Source: Arcobacter sp. LA11 (GTDB taxonomy: Bacteria > Campylobacterota > Campylobacteria > Campylobacterales > Arcobacteraceae). Taken from it: 64,000 nucleotides of DNA. The position numbers were made by a program, and so were the translations under genes. Of this stretch, positions 34,511 to 44,290 are shown in pieces. The stretch covers positions 124,001-188,000 of the forward strand of contig NZ_BDIR01000001.1 in NCBI RefSeq assembly GCF_001895145.1, read 5' to 3'. Under the pieces are notes generated by a model. The model was not told where the DNA came from. It saw only the letters and a program-made list of their open reading frames with translations, and did no database searches. Each line of letters opens with the position of its first letter. Position 1 is the first letter of the stretch.

Positions 34511-37500
34511 TTAATGAGATAAATCGCAATCTACCATTTTCCCTTTTTGTTTTAATGCCAAGATATAAAATATTGCAGGTATTATGACTAAGGTTAAGAA
34601 CGCAGAAGATATCATCCCTCCTATCATCGGAGCAGCAATTCTTTGCATAACTTCACTTCCTACTCCATTTATATACATAATAGGAATTAGACCACCAAGT
34701 ATTGCAAACAGTGTCATAAGTTTTGGACGTAGTCTTAGAACAGCTCCTTTATATATAGCATGGAAGATATGTGCTTTTTCTGCTTTAATACATTTATTTT
34801 TTAGTTCAACCATTGCTTCATGTAGATAAACTATCATTACAATAGAAGTTTCCGCAGCAATTCCAAGTAGGGCAAGAAAACCAACAATAACAGCAATTGA
34901 TATATTAAAGTTTAAATATTCAAGATAAAAGATTCCACCTGTTAGTGCAAATGGAAGAGTAAAGAATATTATCATTGTGTATGTAATATTTCTTAGTGCA
35001 AAATATATTAGAATAAATATAATTACGAAGGTTAAAGGAATAATATAAATCAATCTTTGCATTGCTGATTCTAGATATTCACTTTGTCCAGCCCATTCAT
35101 AATAGAAGCCTTCAGGAAGTTTTATATCCTTTAAAAGTTCTTTAGCTTCATCTTTATATTGTTTTGCAGAGATACCATTCTTAGGTGTAATATAGATAAA
35201 GTTAACATTTAAAGCTTTTTCTGATTTAATAACAGAAGGTCCTTCTTCATATATTAATTTTGCAAACATTTCAAGAGGTTGAAATCCAAGTTTTGTTTTT
35301 ATTTGTAAGTTATTTAAAACTGTTATATCTTCTCTTTGTGTTGTCTCAAATCGTAAACTTATAGGGTATCTTTCAAGACCATCTAAATAAGTAGATATCT
35401 TTGCTCCTGCAACTCCTAGTGAGATAGTAGAAAGTACATCGTTTTTAGTAATTCCAAATCTTGCAAGCATCTCTTCTTTTACTTCAATATTTAAATAGTA
35501 TCCTGAGTTAATTTTATCAGTTGATACCGAAAGTGTTTTATCAAATTTTTTTAACTTCTGTTCAATTTCTCCAGCAGTTACTTCTAATTTTTCATGATTA
35601 TTACCATATAATTTTATTCCTAAAGGAGTTCTAATTCCAGTAAGAAGCATATCAATTCTTCCTCTAATTGGATATGTCCAAGAGTTTATAAGACCAGCTA
35701 CTTGAAGCTTTTGATCCATCTCATGCATAAGCTTTTTATAGGTCATTCCTTCTCGCCATTGATCTTCTGGTTTAAATGTAACAATAGTTTCAATCATAGC
35801 AAGTGGAGCAGGGTCAGTTGCTGTTTGGGCTCGTCCTGCTTTTCCAAAAACTGTATCAACTTCGGGGAATGATTTTAAAACTTTATCTGTTTTTTGTGTT
35901 AACTCTTTTGCTAAATCAATACCAAGTCCATAGGGAGTTACTGGCATATACATAAAAGTCTGTTCATTCATCATTGGCATAAATTCCCAGTTCTGTTTTT
36001 TATAAACTGGATATGCAAGAATTATTGTTCCTATAAAAATCAAAACAATAAGATATCTAAGTTTCAATGACAATTTTAAAATAGGAGAATAAAGAAAAAT
36101 GAAAAACTTATTTAATAGGTTTTTATCTTCTCTTAAAAGTCTGCCACGAATAAGAAAAACCATAAGTATTGGTACTACTGTAATAGATAGAATTGCTCCA
36201 CTAATCATCGCAAAAGATTTAGTAAATGCTAAAGGAGTAAATAATCTTCCTTCTTGTCCTGTTAAGGCAAAGATTGGTAAAAAAGACACAACTACAAGAA
36301 TAAGTGCAAAAAATATAGGACGTCCTACTTGTTTTGCAGATTTGATTATAATTTTTATTCGTTCTTCATTTGAAATATTTTCTTTTCCTTGAAGATATTT
36401 GTGTGCATTTTCGACCATGACAATAGTTGCATCAACCATTGCACCAATTGCAATTGCAATTCCTCCAAGACTCATAATATTTGAACCTATTCCAAAAACT
36501 TTCATAAGTAAAAATGTAAATAAAACTGTTATTGGAAGAGTTATGATAATAATAAGTGCAGATCTAAAGTGAAATAGAAATAAGGCTGTAACAATCATAA
36601 CAATAATAGACTCTTCTATAAGAGTATTTTTAAGAGTATCTATTGCTTTATCAATCAAAGAAGTTCTATCATATGTCTCAACTACTTCAACTCCATCTAC
36701 ATTTAATGTTTTAATTTTTTCTTTTACTGCTTTTATAACCGCATATGGATTTTCTCCATATCTTACAATAACAATTCCTCCGACCGTTTCCCCTTGGCCA
36801 TTTAAATCAACCATACCTCGTCTATTTGTAGAAGTGATATTTACTTCTGCTATATCTTTTATTTTAAGTGGAATTGAACTATTTGTTTTAATAGTAATAT
36901 TCTCAATATCTACAATACTTTTTAGATAACCTTTAGCTTGAATCATGTGTTCAAAACCATTTTCTAAAATGATTCGTCCACCTTTTTCATCATTATTAAA
37001 AGTAAGTGCTTTTTTAACATCTTGAATAGAAATATTGTATTGAACTAATTTATCTTGATTTAGTGTAATCTCATAGTTTTTTATAAAGCCACCAATAGAT
37101 GCAATTTCACTTACTCCATCTACTCCAAGTAAAGCATACTTGTAGTAATAGTCTTGTAATGTTCTTAACTCATCTAAAGATTTAGTATCTGATTTTAAAG
37201 CATATTCATAAGCCCAACCCACACCTGTTGCATCTGGACCAATTGCAACATTTGCACCATCTGGAAAAGTTCCTTGAAGTTGTGAAAGTTGTTCTAAGAT
37301 TCTATTTCTAGAATCATAAAGATCAGTTCCATCTTTAAATATAATATATATCAAAGCATTTTGAAAAGAACTCATAGCTCTTACTGTATCTATGTTTGGC
37401 AAAGACATCAAGTTTGATATTAGTGGATATGATACTTGTTCTTCAATTGTTTTTGGACTCTGACCTGCCCACTTAACTTGAACAATTACTTGAGGAGGTG

Positions 37501-37627
37501 AAAGATCAGGTAAGGCATCAAGGCTTGTATTTTTTACTGCCCAAAATGATGCAACTGTTAAAACGATAACAGAGAAAAGAATTAGGAATTTATTTCTAAT
37601 ACTATATGAGATTATACTTTCTACCAT
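34511..37627 (-). CDS. CusA/CzcA-type heavy-metal efflux RND pump
   Basis: 1038 residues with 12 expected membrane helices and two large periplasmic loops. Family markers: SLPNIDTVRAMSSF, GGIAIAIGAMVDATIVMVENAHK (quoted region near 390-412, the helix-4 motif with its Asp and Glu) and EFMPMMNEQTFMYMP. Methionines in the periplasmic part and the YtkA-like first gene favour Cu(I)/Ag(I) over Zn/Co, but this is inference. It is the last gene of a four-gene unit with the fusion protein 9 bases upstream. The pump moves metal across the envelope using the proton gradient. Confidence 0.92.
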   Translation of the reverse strand: MVESIISYSIRNKFLILFSVIVLTVASFWAVKNTSLDALPDLSPPQVIVQVKWAGQSPKTIEEQVSYPLISNLMSLPNIDTVRAMSSFQNALIYIIFKDGTDLYDSRNRILEQLSQLQGTFPDGANVAIGPDATGVGWAYEYALKSDTKSLDELRTLQDYYYKYALLGVDGVSEIASIGGFIKNYEITLNQDKLVQYNISIQDVKKALTFNNDEKGGRIILENGFEHMIQAKGYLKSIVDIENITIKTNSSIPLKIKDIAEVNITSTNRRGMVDLNGQGETVGGIVIVRYGENPYAVIKAVKEKIKTLNVDGVEVVETYDRTSLIDKAIDTLKNTLIEESIIVMIVTALFLFHFRSALIIIITLPITVLFTFLLMKVFGIGSNIMSLGGIAIAIGAMVDATIVMVENAHKYLQGKENISNEERIKIIIKSAKQVGRPIFFALILVVVSFLPIFALTGQEGRLFTPLAFTKSFAMISGAILSITVVPILMVFLIRGRLLREDKNLLNKFFIFLYSPILKLSLKLRYLIVLIFIGTIILAYPVYKKQNWEFMPMMNEQTFMYMPVTPYGLGIDLAKELTQKTDKVLKSFPEVDTVFGKAGRAQTATDPAPLAMIETIVTFKPEDQWREGMTYKKLMHEMDQKLQVAGLINSWTYPIRGRIDMLLTGIRTPLGIKLYGNNHEKLEVTAGEIEQKLKKFDKTLSVSTDKINSGYYLNIEVKEEMLARFGITKNDVLSTISLGVAGAKISTYLDGLERYPISLRFETTQREDITVLNNLQIKTKLGFQPLEMFAKLIYEEGPSVIKSEKALNVNFIYITPKNGISAKQYKDEAKELLKDIKLPEGFYYEWAGQSEYLESAMQRLIYIIPLTFVIIFILIYFALRNITYTMIIFFTLPFALTGGIFYLEYLNFNISIAVIVGFLALLGIAAETSIVMIVYLHEAMVELKNKCIKAEKAHIFHAIYKGAVLRLRPKLMTLFAILGGLIPIMYINGVGSEVMQRIAAPMIGGMISSAFLTLVIIPAIFYILALKQKGKMVDCDLSH

Positions 37628-37636
37628 AAGACTTTC

Positions 37637-38638
37637 CTACCAGTCATCGTCATCTGAACTGTAAAGTCCATTTGTAATAGCATCAGAATCAAGTAAGAAC
37701 AGAGCATTGTTTATTACTTGTTGTCCTTCTTCTATCCCGTCTAATATTTCATATTTATTTGAAGCTATTCTTTTTGCTTTTATTTCTATTGGTTCAAACT
37801 CTGTTTTTGAAAGGTATTGAAAAACAAAGTACTTATCCCCTTTTCTAAGAACTGCAGTTTTAGGCAAGGTTAACATCTCTTTTTTGACTGCTTTTAGATT
37901 TACTTTTCCAAACATATTTGCATAAAGTTTTAAATCTTTATTTGGTATCACAAATCTAACATCAACAGTTTTTGTTTTTAAATCAAGTGTTGGGTAAATC
38001 ATATCAACTTTTGAATCTATAGGATTTTTGATTCCATCTATATATATTTTTGCCTTCATATCTTTTTTTATAAATGATAAATCTTTTTGATATATTGAAG
38101 CAATAAACCAAAGTTCATCTAAAGATGCAAGTTGAAGTAAAAGTTTTCCTTTTTTTGCGAAACTTCCTTTATTTATATTTTTTTGTAAAACTATAGAATT
38201 TGTTGGAGAATAAAATGAAATATTTTTTATAGGTTTTTTTGATGTTTTAATTTTTCTTATAGTTGAAGAACTTATATCTAATGATTTTAATTTTTCAATA
38301 TTACTATTTACTAAAGATTTATTAAATTTTTTAGCAATTTGAATTTCTTGTTGAATTGAAGTTATTTCATCAGAATAGATTGAAAAAAGTGGATTTCCTT
38401 TTTTTATAGTTTTATATTGTTCGTTTGCATTCAAATTTGTAATATATCCATCAAATCTAGTGACGATATCATAAATTTTTGTCTCATTTAAAGCAGTAGT
38501 TCCATAAAAGCTTTTTAAAGTACCTATTTGCTCTTTTTGTACTTTGATGAGCTTTTTATTGAATAACTGTGAAACTTCAAGAATTTGAGCATTTGCTATT
38601 GTAAAGCCCAATAGTAGGGTACTAAATATTAGTTTCAT
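37637..38638 (-). CDS. CusB-like periplasmic membrane fusion protein
   Basis: 333 residues with a signal peptide (MKLIFSTLLLGFTIANA). A barrel-sandwich hybrid is suggested by YDIVTRFDGYITNLNANEQY (about 57-76) and SFYSPTNSIVLQKNINKGSF, with a helical hairpin between them and beta-barrel segments after. It links the RND pump to the outer-membrane channel. The C-terminus is an unusual acidic SSDDDDW. It overlaps the outer-membrane factor stop by one base. Shorter than E. coli CusB (407), lacking an N-terminal metal-binding extension. Confidence 0.85.
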   Translation of the reverse strand: MKLIFSTLLLGFTIANAQILEVSQLFNKKLIKVQKEQIGTLKSFYGTTALNETKIYDIVTRFDGYITNLNANEQYKTIKKGNPLFSIYSDEITSIQQEIQIAKKFNKSLVNSNIEKLKSLDISSSTIRKIKTSKKPIKNISFYSPTNSIVLQKNINKGSFAKKGKLLLQLASLDELWFIASIYQKDLSFIKKDMKAKIYIDGIKNPIDSKVDMIYPTLDLKTKTVDVRFVIPNKDLKLYANMFGKVNLKAVKKEMLTLPKTAVLRKGDKYFVFQYLSKTEFEPIEIKAKRIASNKYEILDGIEEGQQVINNALFLLDSDAITNGLYSSDDDDW

Positions 38639-39852
38639 TATATTTCCTTAGTAAAATAGATAGATTTTGCAAGTGCCGAGAAATATTTCTCTTTTTCATC
38701 GACAGCTTTTAATCTATATTTTATAATTTCATTAAAATTGTTTATTAAAGATTTTGAGTCAACTTTTTTATAAGAGTTAAAACTATTATAAGTTTCTAAC
38801 ACTTTTTGAAGCTGTTTAATTTTTGGTATAATATTTTTATTAATAATATTTAAAGTTATTATTGAGTCATTGATGTTTTGTTGATAAGTTTTAATCTGAT
38901 TTTTAAAAGTTAATTTCATATCTTTTAATTTATTGTTAATCTCCAAAGTTTTGAATTTTGCTTTTCTAGATTTTATATCTTCACTTCCATAAACTGATAA
39001 TGGAATTGCAAAAGCAACATTTACATAATCTTCAAACTTTTCATCTCTTTGAACATATGTTAAAGAGACTTTTATATCAGAATTTTTTTTCTCTTTTTCA
39101 AGAATAGAAATATTTTCTTGTTTTTTTGATACTTGCGTTAGTGATAAAATTTTTGGATGAGATTCTATATCTTTAGAAAGTATAATCTCATTTATATTTG
39201 TATGGATATTTATATCTTCTATTTTTTTATATGTAATTTGTTCTAATTTTAGATTAATTGTATTTAACATAGTTTTTAATTTTTGTGATTTTAAATTTAA
39301 TTCTTGGTACATAATTTGAGTATTTAGAATTTGTGTTTGTGATGCTTTGTTATATTTATAAAGCTCTGTTAATAAGTTTTCAAGTTTTGAAGTGTTTGAT
39401 TTAAACTCTTCAAAAAGAGATAACCTCTCTTCTAATAATTTTATTTTGTAAATATATTCATATATCTTTGATTTATATTGTAGCTTTTTATCTTCAATAG
39501 AATATTTTGATATTTGATAATCATTTGTTGCAATTTTTTTTTCAATCTCAAGTTTATCTCCCATAGGAATAACTTGTGAAAAACCTATAAATTGACCTTG
39601 CATGGGTTCTAAATCTCTTCTTGTTATATCATCAAATTGTATATCTGTAGCTCCAAAAGTAAGAGTTGGATTTTTCCACTTTGAAGAAAGATTTATTTGT
39701 TCTTTTGCACTTTTTATTGATTCTTCTAATGCTTTTAATGTATAGTTATTACTGTAAGTGGTTTCTACAATATTATCTATAGTGATATTTTGGGCATTAA
39801 TCAATGATAAGTTTGCAATTAAAACTGATATAAGAAGAGATTTTTTAAACAT
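38638..39852 (-). CDS. TolC/CusC-family outer-membrane efflux channel
   Basis: 404 residues with a signal peptide (ending SLINA). Long amphipathic helices with two repeats of the outer-membrane factor fold are visible: SNYTLKALEESIKSAKEQI in the first half, and SHPKILSLTQVSKKQENI in the second. PTLTFGATDIQ and DVKVSLTY-like strands would form the barrel. It completes the tripartite metal-efflux complex. Gene order (YtkA-like, channel, fusion protein, pump) supports joint export function. Confidence 0.82.
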   Translation of the reverse strand: MFKKSLLISVLIANLSLINAQNITIDNIVETTYSNNYTLKALEESIKSAKEQINLSSKWKNPTLTFGATDIQFDDITRRDLEPMQGQFIGFSQVIPMGDKLEIEKKIATNDYQISKYSIEDKKLQYKSKIYEYIYKIKLLEERLSLFEEFKSNTSKLENLLTELYKYNKASQTQILNTQIMYQELNLKSQKLKTMLNTINLKLEQITYKKIEDINIHTNINEIILSKDIESHPKILSLTQVSKKQENISILEKEKKNSDIKVSLTYVQRDEKFEDYVNVAFAIPLSVYGSEDIKSRKAKFKTLEINNKLKDMKLTFKNQIKTYQQNINDSIITLNIINKNIIPKIKQLQKVLETYNSFNSYKKVDSKSLINNFNEIIKYRLKAVDEKEKYFSALAKSIYFTKEI

Positions 39853-39860
39853 AATATTGC

Positions 39861-40241
39861 CTATAGATTTACACTAGATCTAACTTTATGCACTTTTCCA
39901 TCTGCTGTTTTAAACATAAGATGATATTGCCAAGTTCCACCCATTGAAAAATTAATCATGAATTTATATTTTCCATCAATTAGTTTTGCTTTATCCTTAT
40001 ATTCCATATATGGCATACCTGGCATTTCAGGCATAAAGAATTTTGCTTTTACTTTTGCATCTGTTACTGCTTTGCCATCTTTCTGCAATGTTGCAAAGAA
40101 AATGTTATCTCCTACAACTAAAGATTTTTCAGATTTCAGTTTAACTGTATATCCATTTTTCTCACCTGTTTGAGCTACGGGCTCTGCATTTAAAAGACCA
40201 AATGTCAACGCTAAAATAGAAATTATTTTTAATAACTTCAT
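39861..40241 (-). CDS. YtkA/FixH-like periplasmic protein, first gene of the metal-efflux operon
   Basis: 126 residues with a signal peptide ([19 protein letters not shown]). The mature part resembles YtkA-like immunoglobulin-type domains: [16 protein letters not shown], then [15 protein letters not shown], where a Met/Pro cluster resembles copper-binding sites, and [17 protein letters not shown]. Found in many Cus-type operons. It might receive periplasmic copper or help the pump, as CusF does, but the fold differs. Start ATG 40241 has AAGGAG upstream, held in the loop of an 11-bp hairpin. Confidence 0.78.
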   Translation of the reverse strand: MKLLKIISILALTFGLLNAEPVAQTGEKNGYTVKLKSEKSLVVGDNIFFATLQKDGKAVTDAKVKAKFFMPEMPGMPYMEYKDKAKLIDGKYKFMINFSMGGTWQYHLMFKTADGKVHKVRSSVNL

Positions 40242-40270
40242 AAAGACTCCTTTTTTAGTTTTATGAAGTT
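40234..40270 (-). promoter_or_regulatory. Hairpin embracing the start codon and Shine-Dalgarno of the metal-efflux operon
   Basis: AACTTCATAAA (40234-40244) and TTTATGAAGTT (40260-40270) are perfect 11-bp inverted repeats with a 15-base loop. On the minus strand the loop holds AAGGAG, and the distal arm holds the ATG. It could regulate translation or be a DNA operator. Confidence 0.4.
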
Positions 40271-40385
40271 TATTTATCTAATGAGGAGGGAGTGTGGAAA
40301 ACAAGGTAAAGATTTTTTTTCTACATTTTTTTGCTTCTTTTTTTTATTATTATTATTTAAAAAATATCATGGGATGGAGTGTTAT

Positions 40386-42743
40386 ATGATTAAAAAGGGT
40401 TCAATTAAAAATAAATTAATGGCAATATTTACTATTGCTATAGTTATCATTTCTGTGGGGTTTATTACAGAATCAATATCAAGCTTAAATGCAATTTCTA
40501 AAAGTTTTATAGATAGGACATCAGTATTTGCCTATAAAACAAAAGAAAAAGAAGTTAAGAACTATGTCTCTTTAGCTTATAAAACAATGGAAAACTATTA
40601 TTCAAGAACTTCAAAAGAAAAAATCCAAAAAGAAGTAGAAAATTATTTACAAGAACAAACAGAATATTTATTTTCAATCCTAAATTCAGAATATGAAGCA
40701 AATAAAGATTTATTAACAAAAGAAGAACTTCAAAATAGATTGAAGTCTATTATTCGAGCTAGCAAATTTGGTAAAGCAGGGTACTTTTTTGGTTATGACA
40801 ATAAAGGAACATCGGTAGTTCATGGATCTAATCAATCATATGAAGGGAAAAACTTAATACATATAAAAGATAAAAATGGTGTTTATATTGTAAAAAATAT
40901 TGTTAAAGCTGGTACCTCTTCAAAAGGGGAAGGATTTGTCACTTATCATTGGGAAAAACCAGGATATAAAGAACTGCAATTAAAAGTTACTTTTGTAAAA
41001 ACATTTAAGCCTTATGGATGGATTTTAGTTACTGGTTCTTATGTAAATGATGTAAGTGAAAAAATAAAGCAAGAAGCATTAGCTGCTATATCTAAAATGG
41101 GATATGGTCAAAATGGCTATTTTTGGGTTAATGATTCAAAACATATTGTAAAAGCACATGGAAAAGATCCTTCTATTGTTGGAAAAAATATGATTGATTT
41201 CAAAGATAAAAAAGGAATTTATATTTATAGAGAGATAGTTAACATTGCTAATAAAAATAAAGAAGGTGGCATTTTAAATTATCATTGGAGTAAATTAAAT
41301 GAAAAAGGGGTACATAAAAAAATATCATATGTAAAAAAGTTTGAACCTTGGGATTTGATTATTGGTACAGGTGTATATGCTGATGATATTGAACAAGAAG
41401 TTTTGATAATGGAAGAAGAAACTTCAAAAGATGTTAGTTCAAAAATAGTAACTTTTATAATAATGTTAGTACTTATGTTAATAGTTATTCTTTTTATAAT
41501 ATTAATTGTAATGAATAAAATCATTTTTAAACCTTTAAATAGGTTTCAAGATGGATTGTTAAACTTCTTTAAATATGTAAATAAAGAACAAGATGATATT
41601 GATTTATTAAAAGTTGAATCAAACGATGAAATTGGAAATATGACTTCATTAATTAATGATAATATTTCTAAAACAAAAGCAATTACGGATCAAGATGATA
41701 CTTTAATAGATAATGTAAAAGAAATTGTAAATCATGTTGGGAATGGATTTTTAGATAAAAGAATTACTAGTTCCACAAATAATGAATCATTAGAAGAGTT
41801 AAAAAGTTTATTAAATACTATGCTTGATAATTTAAATGGATTAGTTGGAAATAATATTAATGCACTAAGTGATGTTTTAGAAAAATATGCGAACAGAGAT
41901 TTTACTTATAAAATAGATAAATCAAATAGTGGAAAAATTGGTGTAGATATTGTTAATATGAATAGAATGATTACTAAAATATTGCAAGATAATCAAAAAG
42001 ATGGTTTATCTTTACAAACAAGATCAAATGAGCTTACAACAAATGTACAAATCTTAAATGAGAATGCAAATTCACAAGCAGTTTCATTAGAAGAAACAGC
42101 AGCTTCTATTGAAGAAATAACTAGTAATATTAGACAGACAAGTGAAAAAGCACAAGTAATGTTAGATATTTCTACTCAAACTCAGAAATCTTCTAGTATG
42201 GGTAAAGACTTAGCAACAAAAACAGCTACATCTATGGATGAAATTAATGAAACGGTTGTAAATATCAATGAAGCAATTACTGTAATTGATCAAATTGCTT
42301 TCCAAACAAATATTCTTTCATTAAATGCAGCAGTAGAAGCTGCAACTGCAGGAGAATCTGGAAAAGGTTTTGCAGTTGTTGCTCAAGAAGTAAGAAATCT
42401 TGCATCTAGATCAGCAGAAGCAGCTAAAGAGATTAAAGCTTTAGTTGAAATGGCTACAGTTAGAGCAAATGAGGGTAAAGAAGTAAGCTCTGCTATGATT
42501 GAAGGCTTTAATGAACTTGAAAATAATATCTCAGAAACAAGTAACCTTATTGATGATGTTTCTAATGCAGCAAAAGAACAAAGTACAGGGATTAGCCAAA
42601 TTAGTGATGCCGTAAATCAATTAGATAAATTTACACAGCAAAATGCAGCAGTTGCCGATAAAACTAATAGTATTGCTATGGAAACTAATAATATTGCGAT
42701 TGATATTGTTGATAATGTAAATAAAAATAAATTTGATAATTAA
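40386..42743 (+). CDS. Methyl-accepting chemotaxis protein with double Cache sensor
   Basis: The frame opens at 40263, but I choose ATG 40386 (785 residues): GGAG lies 6 bases upstream and the product then begins [15 protein letters not shown], the usual N-in membrane start. First helix about 12-32; two Cache_2-like periplasmic units, marked by [19 protein letters not shown] (about 133) and [19 protein letters not shown] (about 240); second helix about 355-380; HAMP-like region; signalling domain with hairpin tip [19 protein letters not shown] (about 635). No C-terminal CheR/CheB pentapeptide is present. Ligand unknown. A hairpin terminator follows. Confidence 0.93.
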   Translation: MIKKGSIKNKLMAIFTIAIVIISVGFITESISSLNAISKSFIDRTSVFAYKTKEKEVKNYVSLAYKTMENYYSRTSKEKIQKEVENYLQEQTEYLFSILNSEYEANKDLLTKEELQNRLKSIIRASKFGKAGYFFGYDNKGTSVVHGSNQSYEGKNLIHIKDKNGVYIVKNIVKAGTSSKGEGFVTYHWEKPGYKELQLKVTFVKTFKPYGWILVTGSYVNDVSEKIKQEALAAISKMGYGQNGYFWVNDSKHIVKAHGKDPSIVGKNMIDFKDKKGIYIYREIVNIANKNKEGGILNYHWSKLNEKGVHKKISYVKKFEPWDLIIGTGVYADDIEQEVLIMEEETSKDVSSKIVTFIIMLVLMLIVILFIILIVMNKIIFKPLNRFQDGLLNFFKYVNKEQDDIDLLKVESNDEIGNMTSLINDNISKTKAITDQDDTLIDNVKEIVNHVGNGFLDKRITSSTNNESLEELKSLLNTMLDNLNGLVGNNINALSDVLEKYANRDFTYKIDKSNSGKIGVDIVNMNRMITKILQDNQKDGLSLQTRSNELTTNVQILNENANSQAVSLEETAASIEEITSNIRQTSEKAQVMLDISTQTQKSSSMGKDLATKTATSMDEINETVVNINEAITVIDQIAFQTNILSLNAAVEAATAGESGKGFAVVAQEVRNLASRSAEAAKEIKALVEMATVRANEGKEVSSAMIEGFNELENNISETSNLIDDVSNAAKEQSTGISQISDAVNQLDKFTQQNAAVADKTNSIAMETNNIAIDIVDNVNKNKFDN

Positions 42744-42746
42744 AAT

Positions 42747-42774
42747 AAATAAGAAGAGTTAAATCTCTTATTTT
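42747..42774 (+). terminator. Likely terminator of the chemotaxis receptor gene
   Basis: AAATAAGAAGAG pairs with CTCTTATTT allowing one bulge, followed by a T-rich end (TTTTG). Immediately after the stop. Confidence 0.5.
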
Positions 42775-42851
42775 GATTGTTAATATGCGGATTATATGAA
42801 ATAAGTATATTTATTATATAATCCTGATAATTTTTATGAGGAGAAGCATAT

Positions 42852-44261
42852 ATGTTTGTATCAATTGTAGTTATATTGGTGATGTTAATATTAATTCTAT
42901 TTAAAAATAGGATTTTTGAGTTTAAGTTTGGAAAACAAATTTTTACAGTTTTAATGATTGTATTTTCAGGAGTTTTAATAAAAGGTGCATTTTTTATTGC
43001 AGATGCAAAATATTCTTATGTTGTTCAATTCCCTTGGGGTGGTAAAACAACATATACAACAAATGGATTCCATTTTAGTGGTTGGGGAATTATTAGAGAT
43101 TATCCTAAAACAATTGCATTAAGTACAAAAAATTTTAATAGTGAAAAAGGTAAAACAGATTATGATGATACGAGTACGGTATCAGGTATTATTTCTCCTC
43201 AATTAATTAGATTTTCTGATGCTGCTCAAGCAAATTTATATTTTATGACTAGATTTCAACTTCCAATGGAAGAAGTTGCATTGTTAAATATTGACCAACA
43301 GTTTGGTAGTAGAGAAGCTCTAATTAATAACCTTTTTAAACCAAGTGTCAAATCTGCAGGAATTAATAGTGCAAGGTTAATGTCTATCCAAGAGTATATA
43401 ACAAAAAGAGGTAGTGATTTTGATGCTTTTTTTTATGATCAGTTAGCAAATGGACTTTTTAAGACACATGTTGAAGAAAAAAGAATTTATGGTGAAGCTA
43501 CAAGTCCTGCTAAAGTTTTAGGTACAGATGGAGAGCTTGTAATTTCAAAAGAGAGTGTTTCTAATCGTTCTGAAATGAGGATTATTGAAGTTGTTAAACC
43601 TCTTGAAAAAGATGGAAAATATGTAAGACAAGGAACAAATGATTTATCAAGATATAGTATTGATGTTGTTACTGCAAAAGTTACTTATGTAGACCCTTCG
43701 GCAAAAGTAAAAAATTTAATATCAAAACAAAGAGATGCCGAAGCAAATGCTGCCCTTGCAGAAAATAGAGTTAGAACAGCAGTCTTAGAAAGTAAAGCGG
43801 TAAAAGCTGAAGGTGCAAAGAAAGTAGAAGAAACAAGGGCTAAAATGCTTGCTGCACAAACTGAAAAAATTATTGCTGCTGAAACTATAAAAGAAGAATC
43901 TATTATTGAAAATCAAAGACTTTTAGAAAATAAAAGACTTGAAAGAGAAACAGCAATAATTGATTTAGAAAAAGCAAAACTTGAAGCAAAAGCTATAAAA
44001 GAAAGAGCAGATGCTGAAGCATATAGAAAAGCAGAAATTTTAAAAGCCGATAATGCCTTAAAAGAGAAGCTAGAAGCTTGGAAATATGCACAAAATGTTT
44101 GGGCTCATGCTTATTCTAAAAGAGCAGTTCCTTCAACTGTATTCGGTAGTTCTGGTAGTAGTAATGAAGCATATGGCGGTATTTCTGCAAGTGATTTTAT
44201 GAATATATTAACTGTTAAAGCTGCAAAAGATTTAAGTTTAGACTTAAATGTTAAAAAATAA
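42852..44261 (+). CDS. SPFH/band-7 domain membrane protein
   Basis: 469 residues with GAGGAG before the ATG. Two N-terminal hydrophobic segments (about 1-17 and 28-48) precede an SPFH-type domain (about 55-300; GFHFSGWGIIRDYPKT, ISPQLIRFSDAAQANLYFMTRF). A long Ala/Glu/Lys coiled coil follows (about 290-410; AKVKNLISKQRDAEANAALAE start). Flotillin-like proteins of this type form membrane scaffolds. No NfeD partner lies beside it. Some phage-like prohibitin proteins have a similar plan. It ends in a hairpin shared with the convergent kinase. Confidence 0.85.
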   Translation: MFVSIVVILVMLILILFKNRIFEFKFGKQIFTVLMIVFSGVLIKGAFFIADAKYSYVVQFPWGGKTTYTTNGFHFSGWGIIRDYPKTIALSTKNFNSEKGKTDYDDTSTVSGIISPQLIRFSDAAQANLYFMTRFQLPMEEVALLNIDQQFGSREALINNLFKPSVKSAGINSARLMSIQEYITKRGSDFDAFFYDQLANGLFKTHVEEKRIYGEATSPAKVLGTDGELVISKESVSNRSEMRIIEVVKPLEKDGKYVRQGTNDLSRYSIDVVTAKVTYVDPSAKVKNLISKQRDAEANAALAENRVRTAVLESKAVKAEGAKKVEETRAKMLAAQTEKIIAAETIKEESIIENQRLLENKRLERETAIIDLEKAKLEAKAIKERADAEAYRKAEILKADNALKEKLEAWKYAQNVWAHAYSKRAVPSTVFGSSGSSNEAYGGISASDFMNILTVKAAKDLSLDLNVKK

Positions 44262-44263
44262 TT

Positions 44264-44290
44264 AGGAAGATAATCTATCTTTCATATTTT
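44264..44290. terminator. Hairpin between the SPFH gene and the convergent histidine kinase
   Basis: GAAGATA-ATC-TATCTTTC in the 29-base gap between stops, followed on the plus strand by ATTTTTTA. Confidence 0.45.

Noticed and set aside
40263-40385. N-terminal extension of the chemotaxis receptor from ATG 40263
   Set aside because: It lacks a ribosome-binding site, adds an odd Phe-rich stretch before a normal receptor N-terminus, and a well-placed GGAG supports ATG 40386.
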